DNA of 64,000 bases. Source: an uncultured Prevotellaceae bacterium (lineage in GTDB: Bacteria > Bacteroidota > Bacteroidia > Bacteroidales > Bacteroidaceae). This document shows positions 13,002-21,458 of this stretch, piece after piece. The stretch spans positions 30,822 to 94,821 of the forward strand of contig CAMWKZ010000003.1 in the NCBI GenBank assembly GCA_947174945.1, read 5' to 3'. The notes beneath the pieces are model-generated. The model saw only the letters and a list, made by a program, of their open reading frames with translations, was not told the origin of the DNA and searched no databases. The position numbers were made by a program, and so were the translations under genes. The first letter of the stretch is position 1; the number at the start of each line of letters is the position of its first letter.

Positions 13002-16000
13002 TTATTGGTGAGTGAAAATAATCAGTTTATTCGTCTTCGAGGCATAGGTGCTGCCGTCCACGCCGATGCTCAGCCGATAGAGGTAAAGCCCCGTATGCAG
13101 CCGCCGACCGCCGTCAACGGTCAGGTCCCAGTTGATGGTGTACGTGTTATCCGACGACACACCGTTCTCCGTATGGCTCCAGAGGTGGCGGCCAGAGGTG
13201 TCGAACACGTCCAGCCGAACACTCATCTCAGCATTGATGCGGTCGTGAACGATGCGGAACGTGGTATGCGTGCGGGCAGGATTGGGCGTACACTCCACGT
13301 CCAAGAACAAAGGCTCCAGCCCCTTCACCACCTCGAAGGTCAGCTCGCTGGTCGACGAGTTGTTCAGGATGTCCCATGCCCTAAACTGCAATTTATGCTT
13401 TCCGTAGGACAGTTCGGGTATGCTATAGCCCACCCTGCCCTTTGTGTAGCTTCCAAAGTCAAACTGGAAATAGTCGTTGAGCGAGTAAGTCTTGGACATA
13501 TCACCGTCGATGATAAGCTGCAAGTCATGCCCAATGCCGCTGCTCGACACGTTGATGCCGTCCTCGTCGTTCACCTCGGCCACGAAGTAAGGCGTGGTGT
13601 TCACGCTGCCTCCGTTGGTGAAAGCCGTACTATTCAGGTAACAATAGATGTTTGGCCCAGCGGTGCCCTGCCCATGCTCGGCGGTGCCATTCATGGCGAG
13701 CTGGTTGCAAATGCCGTTCGCCTCAATGGTCTTGTCCGTATTGACGGCATAGAGATTCAGTTGCACGCCAAGGTCGGAGTACTGAATGTCCTTGGGAACG
13801 GCAAAGGTCAGCGAGAAACGGCCGTTTCTGACACTGTCGCTACCGCTGTAAACGACATTCGGGCGGTCGTAATAGACGAAGGGTTCCTCGGCCCCGTCCT
13901 TCGACGTGTCATTCAGGCGGCAGGTGATTTGTTCCCTGATGTCGCGCAGCACAGCGGTTAGTATGCCGTTAAACGCCGAAGCCGTCATGCCGTCTGCACC
14001 CAGCACGCGCCCCGTTACCGTAGCCTTCGTGCCAGCCTTCAGCGTCAGCATCGTGCCGTTGTCCAGCAGGGTGCTATTTACAGAGTCCACCTGTATGCCG
14101 TGCGTCGGGACGGCCAAGCGCAGGGCTGGGTCGCCCAGCAACGTGTATTGCAACTTATTCGGTGTATCATCCTGATGGGTGGTCAGCAGTTCGTTCTTCG
14201 TCCGACGGACAGCCTCGCCAATGGGCATCGGTCGTCCGCTGTCGTCCCTGCTCAGTACGTGGCGCGTGAAAGCCAAGTTCATCAGGCGGTTATAACTTTG
14301 ATACACCGTGCGCGTAGTTCCATAGAAGGCGATGGCTCCACCTTTCTTATTAAAGAAAGCCGCCTCGCCGATATTATCCTCCTGCCCGTCAAACGGCATG
14401 ATGTCGCACGAGGCCGTCACCCACAGGGGCAGGCGCATCGAGGTTGCCGTCTGGAAATCGGCCAGACCGAGCACATACTCATGCGACATGGCATCAGCGC
14501 GCCCGTGACCCGAGTAGTTGAAAAGCAACGCCCCCTGCTGCATCTGCTGCTTGATGAGCCGCGTCACGTCGGGATATGAGTTGCCCGTTGACGAGCTGAC
14601 CCGGGTATAGGCATCCCACATGATGCGCTTCACCAACAGGTTTGGATAGAGTTTCTCCACCGACTGCGCCACCGAGTCGGCATCCTTCATGTGCCAATTC
14701 TGGTTACCGTCGTCGCCCATGAAGCAGACAACGTTCTGCCACGAGCCAGCCTCCTCGTTCTTCAGGTAGCTTTCTATCTTGTCAACAGCCGTTTTCGCTT
14801 CGTCAGCCGTCCGCGCTGAGATACGCCCCACTGCCACGTCGGCCTTGTCGCTGCTCACGAGGTTGCTCCCCTCGTTGTCGTCCATCATGCAGAAGTAGTC
14901 ATCGCTGACGTAGCAATCCGTCTCGCTGTACGAGTTGTCGCTCTCGTAGCAGAGCAGGAAATCGTCAGGCGTGCAACCGCTCCAGTCGCTGAGCAACATA
15001 CGGTTGTCCCAAGCCCCGTCGCCCATAAGCAACAAGTAGCGGGGCATATCCTCCTCGCGCTCTGCACGGTCGTAGAGCATCTTCAGATAGCGACGATAGG
15101 CATTGGCATCGGGGGTACCACTGGCAAACTCGTTGTACAGCTCGTCGGCAGGTACCAGTTGCACCCGCAGCCCGTCATACTTCTCGTGCAGGGCTTTCAG
15201 CCGCTCAGCCTGTGCCACCCACTTCTGCGACGTGGGTATGACAATCACCATGTCGGCGGCTTCGGCGGCATGATGGTTTTGGTTCGTGATGCGCCCCACC
15301 AGTGTGGGCATGGGCCATACCTGCGACAAGTCGGGTGCGGCCTTAGGCTCAGTGGCGTAGATGGAGATATAGTCCAAGCGCACCGTACTGCTGCCAGCCT
15401 GCGGGGTTAGCACTATCTGGTTAGAGGCTTTCAGACTTGACACGCTGAACGTTATCTTCTCCGTCCGCATCTTATCCAGCTTGCTGACCGACGGCACCCT
15501 CATGGTTCGTGTCTCCGTGTCGTTTACCTTCACCTCCACCGTTGCCCCGTTGGCAGCAGACAGCAGGACGGTCACAGAACCTTCCGCTGTCGTACCCGTC
15601 GAAGGGATGGTGTAAGTATAGCTATGCCCCGCCTGCAGTTCCTTTGCATCGTACAGGTTGCGTCCGCCGTGGAACCACGCGTAGTTGTCAACCTCATAGA
15701 GCGAGCAGTAGTCGTCAGCCAGCGGATAGTAACGGGCCAAGAAGTCGTCGACGCTCAGCACGTCAGAGGCATCGTCGTTTTCCGTCAGGAAGTAGTAGCC
15801 ATAGCTGGAATAAGGGTTACGGATACGCTGGTGCTTGTCGTCCCACGTCACGGGGCCGATGCCATAGAACAGTCGGCGGCCATCCATCACGCACGTAGGC
15901 AACTCTTTCAGGTCGTCCGTCTGGAGCAGGTAGTCGGTGGTCAGCTGCTCAGGCTGCAAGGCACCGCCATAGCCGTAAATCTTCACTTTATCCAAATTGG

Positions 16001-16532
16001 AGAAGCCCGCCCGCCGTATGAGGTCGGTGGTCAACTGGTAGATACCCGTTGAGGGAATGGAGAGCTTTACCCATGTGCCTGTCCTTAACACCGAGTTCTC
16101 GGCATAGCAACTCGTTGTGGCCCGGCGGGGAGTAGCCACCTTCCGGCCTTTGATGCTGAGCATGAAGCTGACCAGCTTCTGGTATTGCCCGTTGCGATAC
16201 ACCAAGGGCACGAATGACACATAGAGCGTTCCCTGCTTTCTGGCCACCGTCATCTGCTGCGTCACGTCAGGCATTGCCTTCAGCGGCTTATCCGTCAGCC
16301 GCGTGTACTGACGGATGTCAGCCTCGCTCATGGGGATAAACTCTGGGTACTCAATGCTGACGGTATAGGCTGAGTCGGCGTAATGCGGGCCAACAGGATA
16401 GGCATAGGTGAACTGGGGCAACAGCGAGTCAATCTTGACCTCCTGGGCGGTCAGATTGAAAAACCGTTGGGCGTGTACCAACAAGCAGCACGCCAACAGT
16501 GCCGTACAGAATATATACCTCTTTATAGTCAA
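13002..16532 (-). CDS. porU: Type IX secretion system sortase PorU (gingipain-type C25 cysteine peptidase), TTG start
   Basis: PorU removes the C-terminal sorting domain of cargo and attaches the cargo to anionic LPS at the cell surface. No ATG precedes the conserved N-terminus. The best start is TTG at 16532, three bases after the upstream stop codon, giving 1176 residues and a signal peptide (LTIKRYIFCTALLACCLLVHA). A second in-frame TTG at 16598 would add 22 charged and Trp-rich residues and overlap the neighbour. Catalytic His is near residue 676 (NYSGHGRADAM) and Cys near 709 (VTASCDIM). The C-terminal 80 residues (GLYLYRLSIG, TNKLIIF) resemble a sorting-domain fold, as in other PorU proteins. 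It lies between an FAH gene and porV in one operon. Confidence 0.93.
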   Translation of the reverse strand: MTIKRYIFCTALLACCLLVHAQRFFNLTAQEVKIDSLLPQFTYAYPVGPHYADSAYTVSIEYPEFIPMSEADIRQYTRLTDKPLKAMPDVTQQMTVARKQGTLYVSFVPLVYRNGQYQKLVSFMLSIKGRKVATPRRATTSCYAENSVLRTGTWVKLSIPSTGIYQLTTDLIRRAGFSNLDKVKIYGYGGALQPEQLTTDYLLQTDDLKELPTCVMDGRRLFYGIGPVTWDDKHQRIRNPYSSYGYYFLTENDDASDVLSVDDFLARYYPLADDYCSLYEVDNYAWFHGGRNLYDAKELQAGHSYTYTIPSTGTTAEGSVTVLLSAANGATVEVKVNDTETRTMRVPSVSKLDKMRTEKITFSVSSLKASNQIVLTPQAGSSTVRLDYISIYATEPKAAPDLSQVWPMPTLVGRITNQNHHAAEAADMVIVIPTSQKWVAQAERLKALHEKYDGLRVQLVPADELYNEFASGTPDANAYRRYLKMLYDRAEREEDMPRYLLLMGDGAWDNRMLLSDWSGCTPDDFLLCYESDNSYSETDCYVSDDYFCMMDDNEGSNLVSSDKADVAVGRISARTADEAKTAVDKIESYLKNEEAGSWQNVVCFMGDDGNQNWHMKDADSVAQSVEKLYPNLLVKRIMWDAYTRVSSSTGNSYPDVTRLIKQQMQQGALLFNYSGHGRADAMSHEYVLGLADFQTATSMRLPLWVTASCDIMPFDGQEDNIGEAAFFNKKGGAIAFYGTTRTVYQSYNRLMNLAFTRHVLSRDDSGRPMPIGEAVRRTKNELLTTHQDDTPNKLQYTLLGDPALRLAVPTHGIQVDSVNSTLLDNGTMLTLKAGTKATVTGRVLGADGMTASAFNGILTAVLRDIREQITCRLNDTSKDGAEEPFVYYDRPNVVYSGSDSVRNGRFSLTFAVPKDIQYSDLGVQLNLYAVNTDKTIEANGICNQLAMNGTAEHGQGTAGPNIYCYLNSTAFTNGGSVNTTPYFVAEVNDEDGINVSSSGIGHDLQLIIDGDMSKTYSLNDYFQFDFGSYTKGRVGYSIPELSYGKHKLQFRAWDILNNSSTSELTFEVVKGLEPLFLDVECTPNPARTHTTFRIVHDRINAEMSVRLDVFDTSGRHLWSHTENGVSSDNTYTINWDLTVDGGRRLHTGLYLYRLSIGVDGSTYASKTNKLIIFTHQ

Positions 16533-16536
16533 TCGT

Positions 16537-17154
16537 CTACTTACAGTTAAACTCCAGCACCTTGCGGTCTTCCAGCCAGCCTTCCAGATGGTCGTCAATG
16601 TGTACTGGCCCTACGCCCACAGGTGTGCCCGTATAGAGCAGGTCGCCCGTCTTGAGCGTGAAGAAGCGCGAGATGTAGCTGATGAGCTCGTCTACCTTAT
16701 ACAACATATCACTCGAGCATCCCTCCTGCACCGTCTGGCCGTTAATATCCAGATGGAAGTGCAGCGCCTGAATATCCCTCAGCAGGGCTGTCTCCACCCA
16801 GTCGCCAATGACTGCCGAACCGTCAAACCCCTTGCAGAGCTCCCACGGATGGCCTTGCTGACGGGCCTTGCGCTGCCAGTCACGTGCCGTGAAGTCGATG
16901 CCCACGGTCACCGCATCGTAGTAGCGATGGGCGAAACGCTCTGGAATACTCTTACCCAGTCGGCAAATGCGCACCACCAGCTCTGTCTCATAGTCCACCT
17001 GTTCGCTCCAGTCGGGTATGAAGAAGGGCTTGTGGTCCTTCAGCAGTGCCGAGTCCGCCTTGGTGAAGATAACGGGCTGCTCTGGTTTATATAACGCTCC
17101 GTCCAGCTCTTTATTGTGCTGGATATAGTTCATTCCTACTGCAAATATCTTCAT
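16537..17154 (-). CDS. Fumarylacetoacetate hydrolase family protein
   Basis: The ATG at 17154 (MKIFAVGMNY) starts the conserved fold; upstream in-frame codons reach into the promoter and are not coding. The product is 205 residues, the short FAH form also found in acylpyruvases and oxaloacetate tautomerases/decarboxylases. Metal-binding acidic residues appear in QVDYETELVVRI, and VGIDFTARDWQ plus LLYTGTPVGVGP are family blocks. The reaction is hydrolysis or decarboxylation of a small 2-oxo acid; the substrate cannot be fixed here. The stop is 4 bases before the porU TTG, so porU translation may depend on it. It has its own -7 element at 17174-17181. Confidence 0.88.
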   Translation of the reverse strand: MKIFAVGMNYIQHNKELDGALYKPEQPVIFTKADSALLKDHKPFFIPDWSEQVDYETELVVRICRLGKSIPERFAHRYYDAVTVGIDFTARDWQRKARQQGHPWELCKGFDGSAVIGDWVETALLRDIQALHFHLDINGQTVQEGCSSDMLYKVDELISYISRFFTLKTGDLLYTGTPVGVGPVHIDDHLEGWLEDRKVLEFNCK

Positions 17155-17173
17155 AATCTCGCCATTTTTGTGG

Positions 17174-17181
17174 CAAAGGTA
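17174..17181 (-). promoter_or_regulatory. -7 element of the FAH-porU-porV-ispF operon
   Basis: The minus strand reads TACCTTTG, about 20 bases before the ATG at 17154. It faces away from the plus-strand -7 element at 17204-17211; the two are only 22 bases apart, so the two promoters overlap in their upstream regions. Confidence 0.65.
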
Positions 17182-17203
17182 GCTATTTTCGGTGAAAAAA
17201 CCG

Positions 17204-17211
17204 TATCTTTG
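17204..17211 (+). promoter_or_regulatory. -7 element for the YD-repeat gene; transcript almost leaderless
   Basis: TATCTTTG at 17204-17211 is followed by the ATG at 17220. With a start site four to seven bases after the element, the leader would be only a few nucleotides long. Confidence 0.65.
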
Positions 17212-17219
17212 CAACCATA

Positions 17220-18200
17220 ATGAAGCGAATAACAACATTCATCGCCTTGCTCTGCGTTGTACTCGGCCTTTATGCCGAGGGCGGCGACCCGCATAGTCTG
17301 CGACTGATGGGCATTGCACTGGAAGGCCCCGTGGACAGCGTGCGCCAGCAGCTGGTGGCTGCCGAGTTTACCGAGTGGGGGCAGTCTGACGACGGTGAAG
17401 ACCTCTACTTCCGTGGCAAGTTCTATGGCATTCGGGCCAAGCTCATTCTCAGCAAGTCTGCGGAAACCGACCTCGTTACTTCCGCCTACATCTCCGTAGG
17501 GCCTTACAGCACCAAGTCGATGCTGAACCAGAACCAGCGCTATTTTCTCTATAAGCTGCAAAAGGAGCACGGGGAGTTCACACAACGCGACGACGCCTAT
17601 TTCTTTCTGGACGACTTCGGCAGCATCAAGCTGTCCATATCCGACAATGGCAACGGGTCGCACGACATCCGGGTGTTCTACTTCCCCAGCAGCAGCTTCT
17701 ATAAGGATGCCGTCAGCACAGGCTTCCACGGTCACGTGCAGGAGGTGGTCACCGAGAATGCCGTGGCCGAGGAGCAGTTTATGCGCTTCAATCAGAACGG
17801 CCAGCTGGAGAACCCCGACCTGACGCACCGCCAGTACGACCGCTATGGCTACCTGACGAGCGCACAGATGACGGAGCAGACGGGCCACAGCACCGTGGCA
17901 TACGAATACGACAACCTGTTCCGACTGAAGCGCCGCACGCTGACCAATGCCGAGGCCAGCATCACCTACATCAACGAGTATAACTACAACGAGCGTGGCG
18001 AGATAGCCACCCAATACCAAAAGGTGTACGACAAGAACAACGAGTGCGTCATGACCATCACCATGCGCAACAACTACCTGACGCGGGACGACGAAGGCAA
18101 CTGGACCAGCAATTCGCTCAGCCTCTCCTACTGGGAGAAGGGGCAGCAGAGCCAGCAGACCACCGTGCTGCAAAAGCGTACACTGACCTACTGGGACTAA
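17220..18200 (+). CDS. Secreted protein with degenerate YD (RHS-like) repeats, function unknown
   Basis: A 326-residue protein with a signal peptide (MKRITTFIALLCVVLGLYA). Residues about 25-170 form a mixed domain rich in Phe/Tyr that I do not recognise. Residues about 205-325 hold YD-type repeats: YDRYGYLTSA, YDNLFRLKRRTL, YNERGEIATQY, with 20-25 residues between them. These resemble the sugar-binding YD repeats of RHS proteins but are too few for an RHS shell, and no toxin tip follows. It stands alone between its own promoter and the GH43 gene, 12 bases upstream of the GH43 ATG, so both may be co-transcribed. The role could be envelope-associated; this is an inference. Confidence 0.75.
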   Translation: MKRITTFIALLCVVLGLYAEGGDPHSLRLMGIALEGPVDSVRQQLVAAEFTEWGQSDDGEDLYFRGKFYGIRAKLILSKSAETDLVTSAYISVGPYSTKSMLNQNQRYFLYKLQKEHGEFTQRDDAYFFLDDFGSIKLSISDNGNGSHDIRVFYFPSSSFYKDAVSTGFHGHVQEVVTENAVAEEQFMRFNQNGQLENPDLTHRQYDRYGYLTSAQMTEQTGHSTVAYEYDNLFRLKRRTLTNAEASITYINEYNYNERGEIATQYQKVYDKNNECVMTITMRNNYLTRDDEGNWTSNSLSLSYWEKGQQSQQTTVLQKRTLTYWD

Positions 18201-18212
18201 TCAACTACTTAT

Positions 18213-19823
18213 ATGACTATGAAACAAGCAATGTCACGGCAACAAGTTTGCCTTCCCGGGGAAAGAGCCGTTCTTTCCACCAGTAAGACCCGTTCTTTCC
18301 GGGGGAAAGAACGGGTCTTTCAAACAGAAAGCCGTATCAGGCGACTGTTAACCCTCTGTCTGCTCGTCATAAGCCTGCACGGTTTTTCGCAGTCGCCCAC
18401 CTACACCAACCCCATCTTGGGCGGTGACTATCCCGACCCTACCATCATGCGAGAGGGCAGCGACTACTACATGACGCACTCGGCCTTCGACTACCAGCCG
18501 GGGCTGACCGTATTCCACAGCCGCGACCTCGTACACTGGCAACCCATCAGCTACGCCCTGAAGACTTATCTGGGCAGCGTGTGGGCACCCGACATTTGCA
18601 AGCACAAGGGCAAGTATTACATCTACTTCACCGTGGCTACCCAGCCCCGCAGCAACTACGTGGTGTGGGCCGACAGCCCCTATGGCCCGTGGAGCGACCC
18701 CATCAACCTGTACATTGGCAACATCGACCCCTGCCACGTGGTGGGCGACGACGGCACTCGCTGGCTCTTCATGAGTGCTGGCAAGCGGGTGCGACTGACC
18801 GACGACGGGCTTTCCGTCGTGCCCGGCACCGAGGAGGTTGTCTACAATGGATGGCCGTACCCCGAGGAATGGGAGACGGAGGGTTTCTGTCTGGAAGGGC
18901 CGAAACTGCGCAAAATTGGCAAGTATTACTATTACTTCAATGCTGAGGGCGGCACGGCAGGCCCTCCCACCAGCCACATGGTGGTGCAGGCTCGCTCGGA
19001 GAGCGTTAACGGCCCGTGGGTGAATGCACCCAACAATCCGCTCATCCACACTTGGAGCAAGGATGAGCGCTGGTGGAGCAAGGGACATGGTTCTATCATT
19101 GATACGCCCGACGGCCAATGGGTCATCGTCTATCACAGCTATGAGAAGGACTTCACCTGTCTGGGACGGCAGACCCTCATGGAGCCAATCTACATGGGCA
19201 GCGACGGCTGGTTCCACCGCTACGAACCGATTGACGTGGCACAGCCCATCGAGTGCCCTGTCAAACAACTCCACCCAGTCGACCGCCACGGGCGGCTGTC
19301 TGAGTTTCGCTTAGGCTTTGAATGGAAGTTCTACAAGGCTTTCGACCCTGCCCGTGTCAAGGTGGACAATGGCACGCTGACCCTGACGGCACAAGGCAAC
19401 TCGCCCGGCACGTCGGCACCGCTGATGTTTGTCGCTGGTTGTCATCGCTACCAGATTGAGGCCGAGGTGGAGCTGCAAGGCGACGTCACGGCAGGCCTCG
19501 TCATGTATTACAACAGCCAGTTCTATCAGGGCATGGGCTTCGACCGTCAGCGGCGCTATCGCTACCGCAAGGGTGGGCAGACACGCGCCGGCATCAACAC
19601 GACGGAGACCAACCGTATGTGGCTCCGACTGGTCAACCGCGACAATATCATCACGGGCTGGTATAGTCTGGACGGCAAGGAGTGGAAGCGCGAGACATGG
19701 GGCATGGACTGCTCTGGCTACAACCACAACACGCTTTACGAGTTTCAGAGCGTGCTGCCCGGCGTGTTTGCCTCGGGCGACGGCTATGCCCGCTTCAAGA
19801 ACTTCAAGTACACGGAACTATAG
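18213..19823 (+). CDS. Glycoside hydrolase family 43 (beta-xylosidase/arabinofuranosidase type) with array-derived N-terminal extension
   Basis: A 536-residue secreted enzyme. The five-bladed propeller carries the GH43 triad: base Asp75 in YPDPTI, Asp172 in NIDPCHV and acid Glu228 in FCLEGPKL. A C-terminal beta-sandwich (about 360-535) fits the xylosidase accessory domain. The signal peptide is unusual: the hydrophobic core (LLTLCLLVISLHGFSQ) starts only at about residue 45, because codons 15-36 are encoded by the 22-bp-phased repeat array at 18256-18319. There is no ATG between residue 7 and the catalytic domain, so the array is read through in frame or the enzyme uses a non-standard start. 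It acts on xylan or arabinoxylan side chains (family inference) and overlaps purN tail-to-tail by 6 bp. Confidence 0.88.
   Translation: MTMKQAMSRQQVCLPGERAVLSTSKTRSFRGKERVFQTESRIRRLLTLCLLVISLHGFSQSPTYTNPILGGDYPDPTIMREGSDYYMTHSAFDYQPGLTVFHSRDLVHWQPISYALKTYLGSVWAPDICKHKGKYYIYFTVATQPRSNYVVWADSPYGPWSDPINLYIGNIDPCHVVGDDGTRWLFMSAGKRVRLTDDGLSVVPGTEEVVYNGWPYPEEWETEGFCLEGPKLRKIGKYYYYFNAEGGTAGPPTSHMVVQARSESVNGPWVNAPNNPLIHTWSKDERWWSKGHGSIIDTPDGQWVIVYHSYEKDFTCLGRQTLMEPIYMGSDGWFHRYEPIDVAQPIECPVKQLHPVDRHGRLSEFRLGFEWKFYKAFDPARVKVDNGTLTLTAQGNSPGTSAPLMFVAGCHRYQIEAEVELQGDVTAGLVMYYNSQFYQGMGFDRQRRYRYRKGGQTRAGINTTETNRMWLRLVNRDNIITGWYSLDGKEWKRETWGMDCSGYNHNTLYEFQSVLPGVFASGDGYARFKNFKYTEL
18256..18319 (+). repeat. 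22-bp-phased array of family A (three units, the last inverted) inside GH43 5' end
   Basis: The core CCGTTC occurs at 18268 and 18290, exactly 22 bases apart. A third copy is inverted at 18309. Units read AAAGAGCCGTTCTTTCC and TAAGACCCGTTCTTTCC with 5-base spacers. The last two form a 16-bp perfect hairpin (AAGACCCGTTCTTTCC with its complement at 18304-18319) around a GGG loop. The same family occurs at 48762 and 59354. Confidence 0.85.
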
Positions 19824-20402
19824 GCTGAAGGTTTCGCGAATCACCTGCTCCACGACCTGCGGATAATACGCAATCTCCAGTTCGTGCTCTTTGGCGGCAA
19901 TATCGTCCACGGTATCATGGGGCGACAGGGCCGTGCGGTATTGTGCAATAATCTCACCGTTGTCGCACACTGGGGTCACATAGTGTACGGTCATGCCCGT
20001 CTCCTCTTCGCCAGCCTCATGCACGGCCTCATGCACGTGGCGGCCCCACATACCCTTGCCGCCATACTTCGGCAGCAGTGCGGGGTGAATGTTGATAATG
20101 CGGCGGGGGAAGGCGTCAATCAAGAAGCCGGGAATCAGGAGCAGGAAGCCTGCCAGCACTACGAAGTCAATGGCGTAGCGCTCCAACAGGGGTATCATTA
20201 CCTCCCGGTCGTTGAGCGATGCCTTCGGAATGACGGCGGTCGGCACGCCAAGCCGTTCGGCACGCACCAGCGCATAGGCATCGGGCTTGTTGCTGACCAC
20301 CAGCACACAGTTTATTTGCTCTGAACCGCTAAAGTACTTGAGCAGGTTCTCACAGTTCGTGCCGTTGCCCGACACAAACACAGCTACGTTTATCTTTTTC
20401 AT
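19818..20402 (-). CDS. purN: Phosphoribosylglycinamide formyltransferase
   Basis: A 194-residue enzyme of normal PurN size. It transfers the formyl group of 10-formyl-THF to GAR, the third step of purine synthesis. The substrate loop (VFVSGNGTNCENLL) and the catalytic block INIHPALLPKYGGKGMWG (Asn and His) are visible, and the catalytic Asp lies in VCDNGEII. The start overlaps the mutY stop by ATGA; it ends the dacB-mscS-mutY-purN operon. Its stop overlaps the end of the GH43 gene by 6 bases, with no terminator between. Confidence 0.96.
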   Translation of the reverse strand: MKKINVAVFVSGNGTNCENLLKYFSGSEQINCVLVVSNKPDAYALVRAERLGVPTAVIPKASLNDREVMIPLLERYAIDFVVLAGFLLLIPGFLIDAFPRRIINIHPALLPKYGGKGMWGRHVHEAVHEAGEEETGMTVHYVTPVCDNGEIIAQYRTALSPHDTVDDIAAKEHELEIAYYPQVVEQVIRETFSL

Positions 20403-21448
20403 CCTTTGGTTCGGTTAAGTTCGTTTAACAATATTTCTATCAGCCGGGGCACGCCATAGCGGTCGAGCTCATCCTCGCGAATCCAAGTATAGTCGGCTGG
20501 CAATACGGGCTGCTCCTCTGGTTCCCACAGCCAGAAGTCGGCATAGATAACCCGGTGGGTCAGCACGTGCTTTATATGCTCTGCAATCCTATGAACTTGG
20601 GGCTTGGTCGCCTGCCCATCGCCAGTGGCAAAGGGACTGCACTGCTGCAAGTAATCGTCAAGCCCCGTGTTCTCAATACACAGCGGTTCCCATAGTCCCT
20701 GCCAGATGTCGCCCTCGCCGCGCCGATGGATGGCCGTCATGCCCTTCCACCTTATATATATATAAGTCAGGTGGCGCTCTTTTACCTTCAGCGTCTTGAG
20801 CTTGACGGGCAGCTCGGCCACCCGCCCTTCGCGCAAGGCCACGCATGATTCCTGCAACGGGCAATCGAGACAGCGGGGACTGGTCGGCGTACACTGAATG
20901 GCGCCAAAGTCCATCATGCCCTGATTGTAGGCGGATGCCTCGTCAGCGGGCAAGAGCTCTTGCGCCAAGGCGGCAAACTCGTGCTTCCCCTCGGTAGTGT
21001 TGATAGGTGTCTCAATGCCATAGTGGCGGGCCAGCACTCGGTACACATTGCCGTCGACCACCGCAGCAGGCAGCCCGAAGGCTATCGAACCGATGGCAGC
21101 CGCCGTATAGTCGCCCACCCCCTTGAGGCTCTTGATAATCTTGAGCGTCTGCGGGAATCCGCCCATGTCTACTATTTGGCGAGCAGCCGTGTGCAGGTTG
21201 CGTGCCCTGCTGTAATAGCCCAGCCCCTGCCATTCGCGCAGCACCTCGTCTTCCGAGGCCGCAGCCAGTTTCTCCACCGTCGGCCACCGACGCATGAAGC
21301 GCTCCCAGTAAGGCCGCCCCTGCTCGATGCGCGTCTGTTGCAAGATGATTTCCGAGAGCCAGATGGCATACGCGTCGTGCGTCTGCCGCCACGGCAGTTC
21401 CCTTCCGTTCTCGCGAAACCATTGCAGTATCGTGGTGGTGAAACTCAT
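20399..21448 (-). CDS. mutY: A/G-specific adenine DNA glycosylase
   Basis: A 349-residue MutY that removes adenine mispaired with 8-oxoguanine. The helix-hairpin-helix region reads LKGVGDYTAAAIGSIAFG, followed by VDGNVYRVLAR. The catalytic Glu lies in SEIILQQTRIEQ near residue 37 and the catalytic Asp in VDGN. The iron-sulfur cysteines follow the Cys-X6-Cys-X2-Cys-X5-Cys spacing in CTPTSPRCLDCPLQESC. A C-terminal NUDIX-like 8-oxoG recognition domain covers about 230-345. It is 10 bases after mscS and overlaps purN by 4 bases. Confidence 0.97.
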   Translation of the reverse strand: MSFTTTILQWFRENGRELPWRQTHDAYAIWLSEIILQQTRIEQGRPYWERFMRRWPTVEKLAAASEDEVLREWQGLGYYSRARNLHTAARQIVDMGGFPQTLKIIKSLKGVGDYTAAAIGSIAFGLPAAVVDGNVYRVLARHYGIETPINTTEGKHEFAALAQELLPADEASAYNQGMMDFGAIQCTPTSPRCLDCPLQESCVALREGRVAELPVKLKTLKVKERHLTYIYIRWKGMTAIHRRGEGDIWQGLWEPLCIENTGLDDYLQQCSPFATGDGQATKPQVHRIAEHIKHVLTHRVIYADFWLWEPEEQPVLPADYTWIREDELDRYGVPRLIEILLNELNRTKG

Positions 21449-21458
21449 AGATGCCGAA

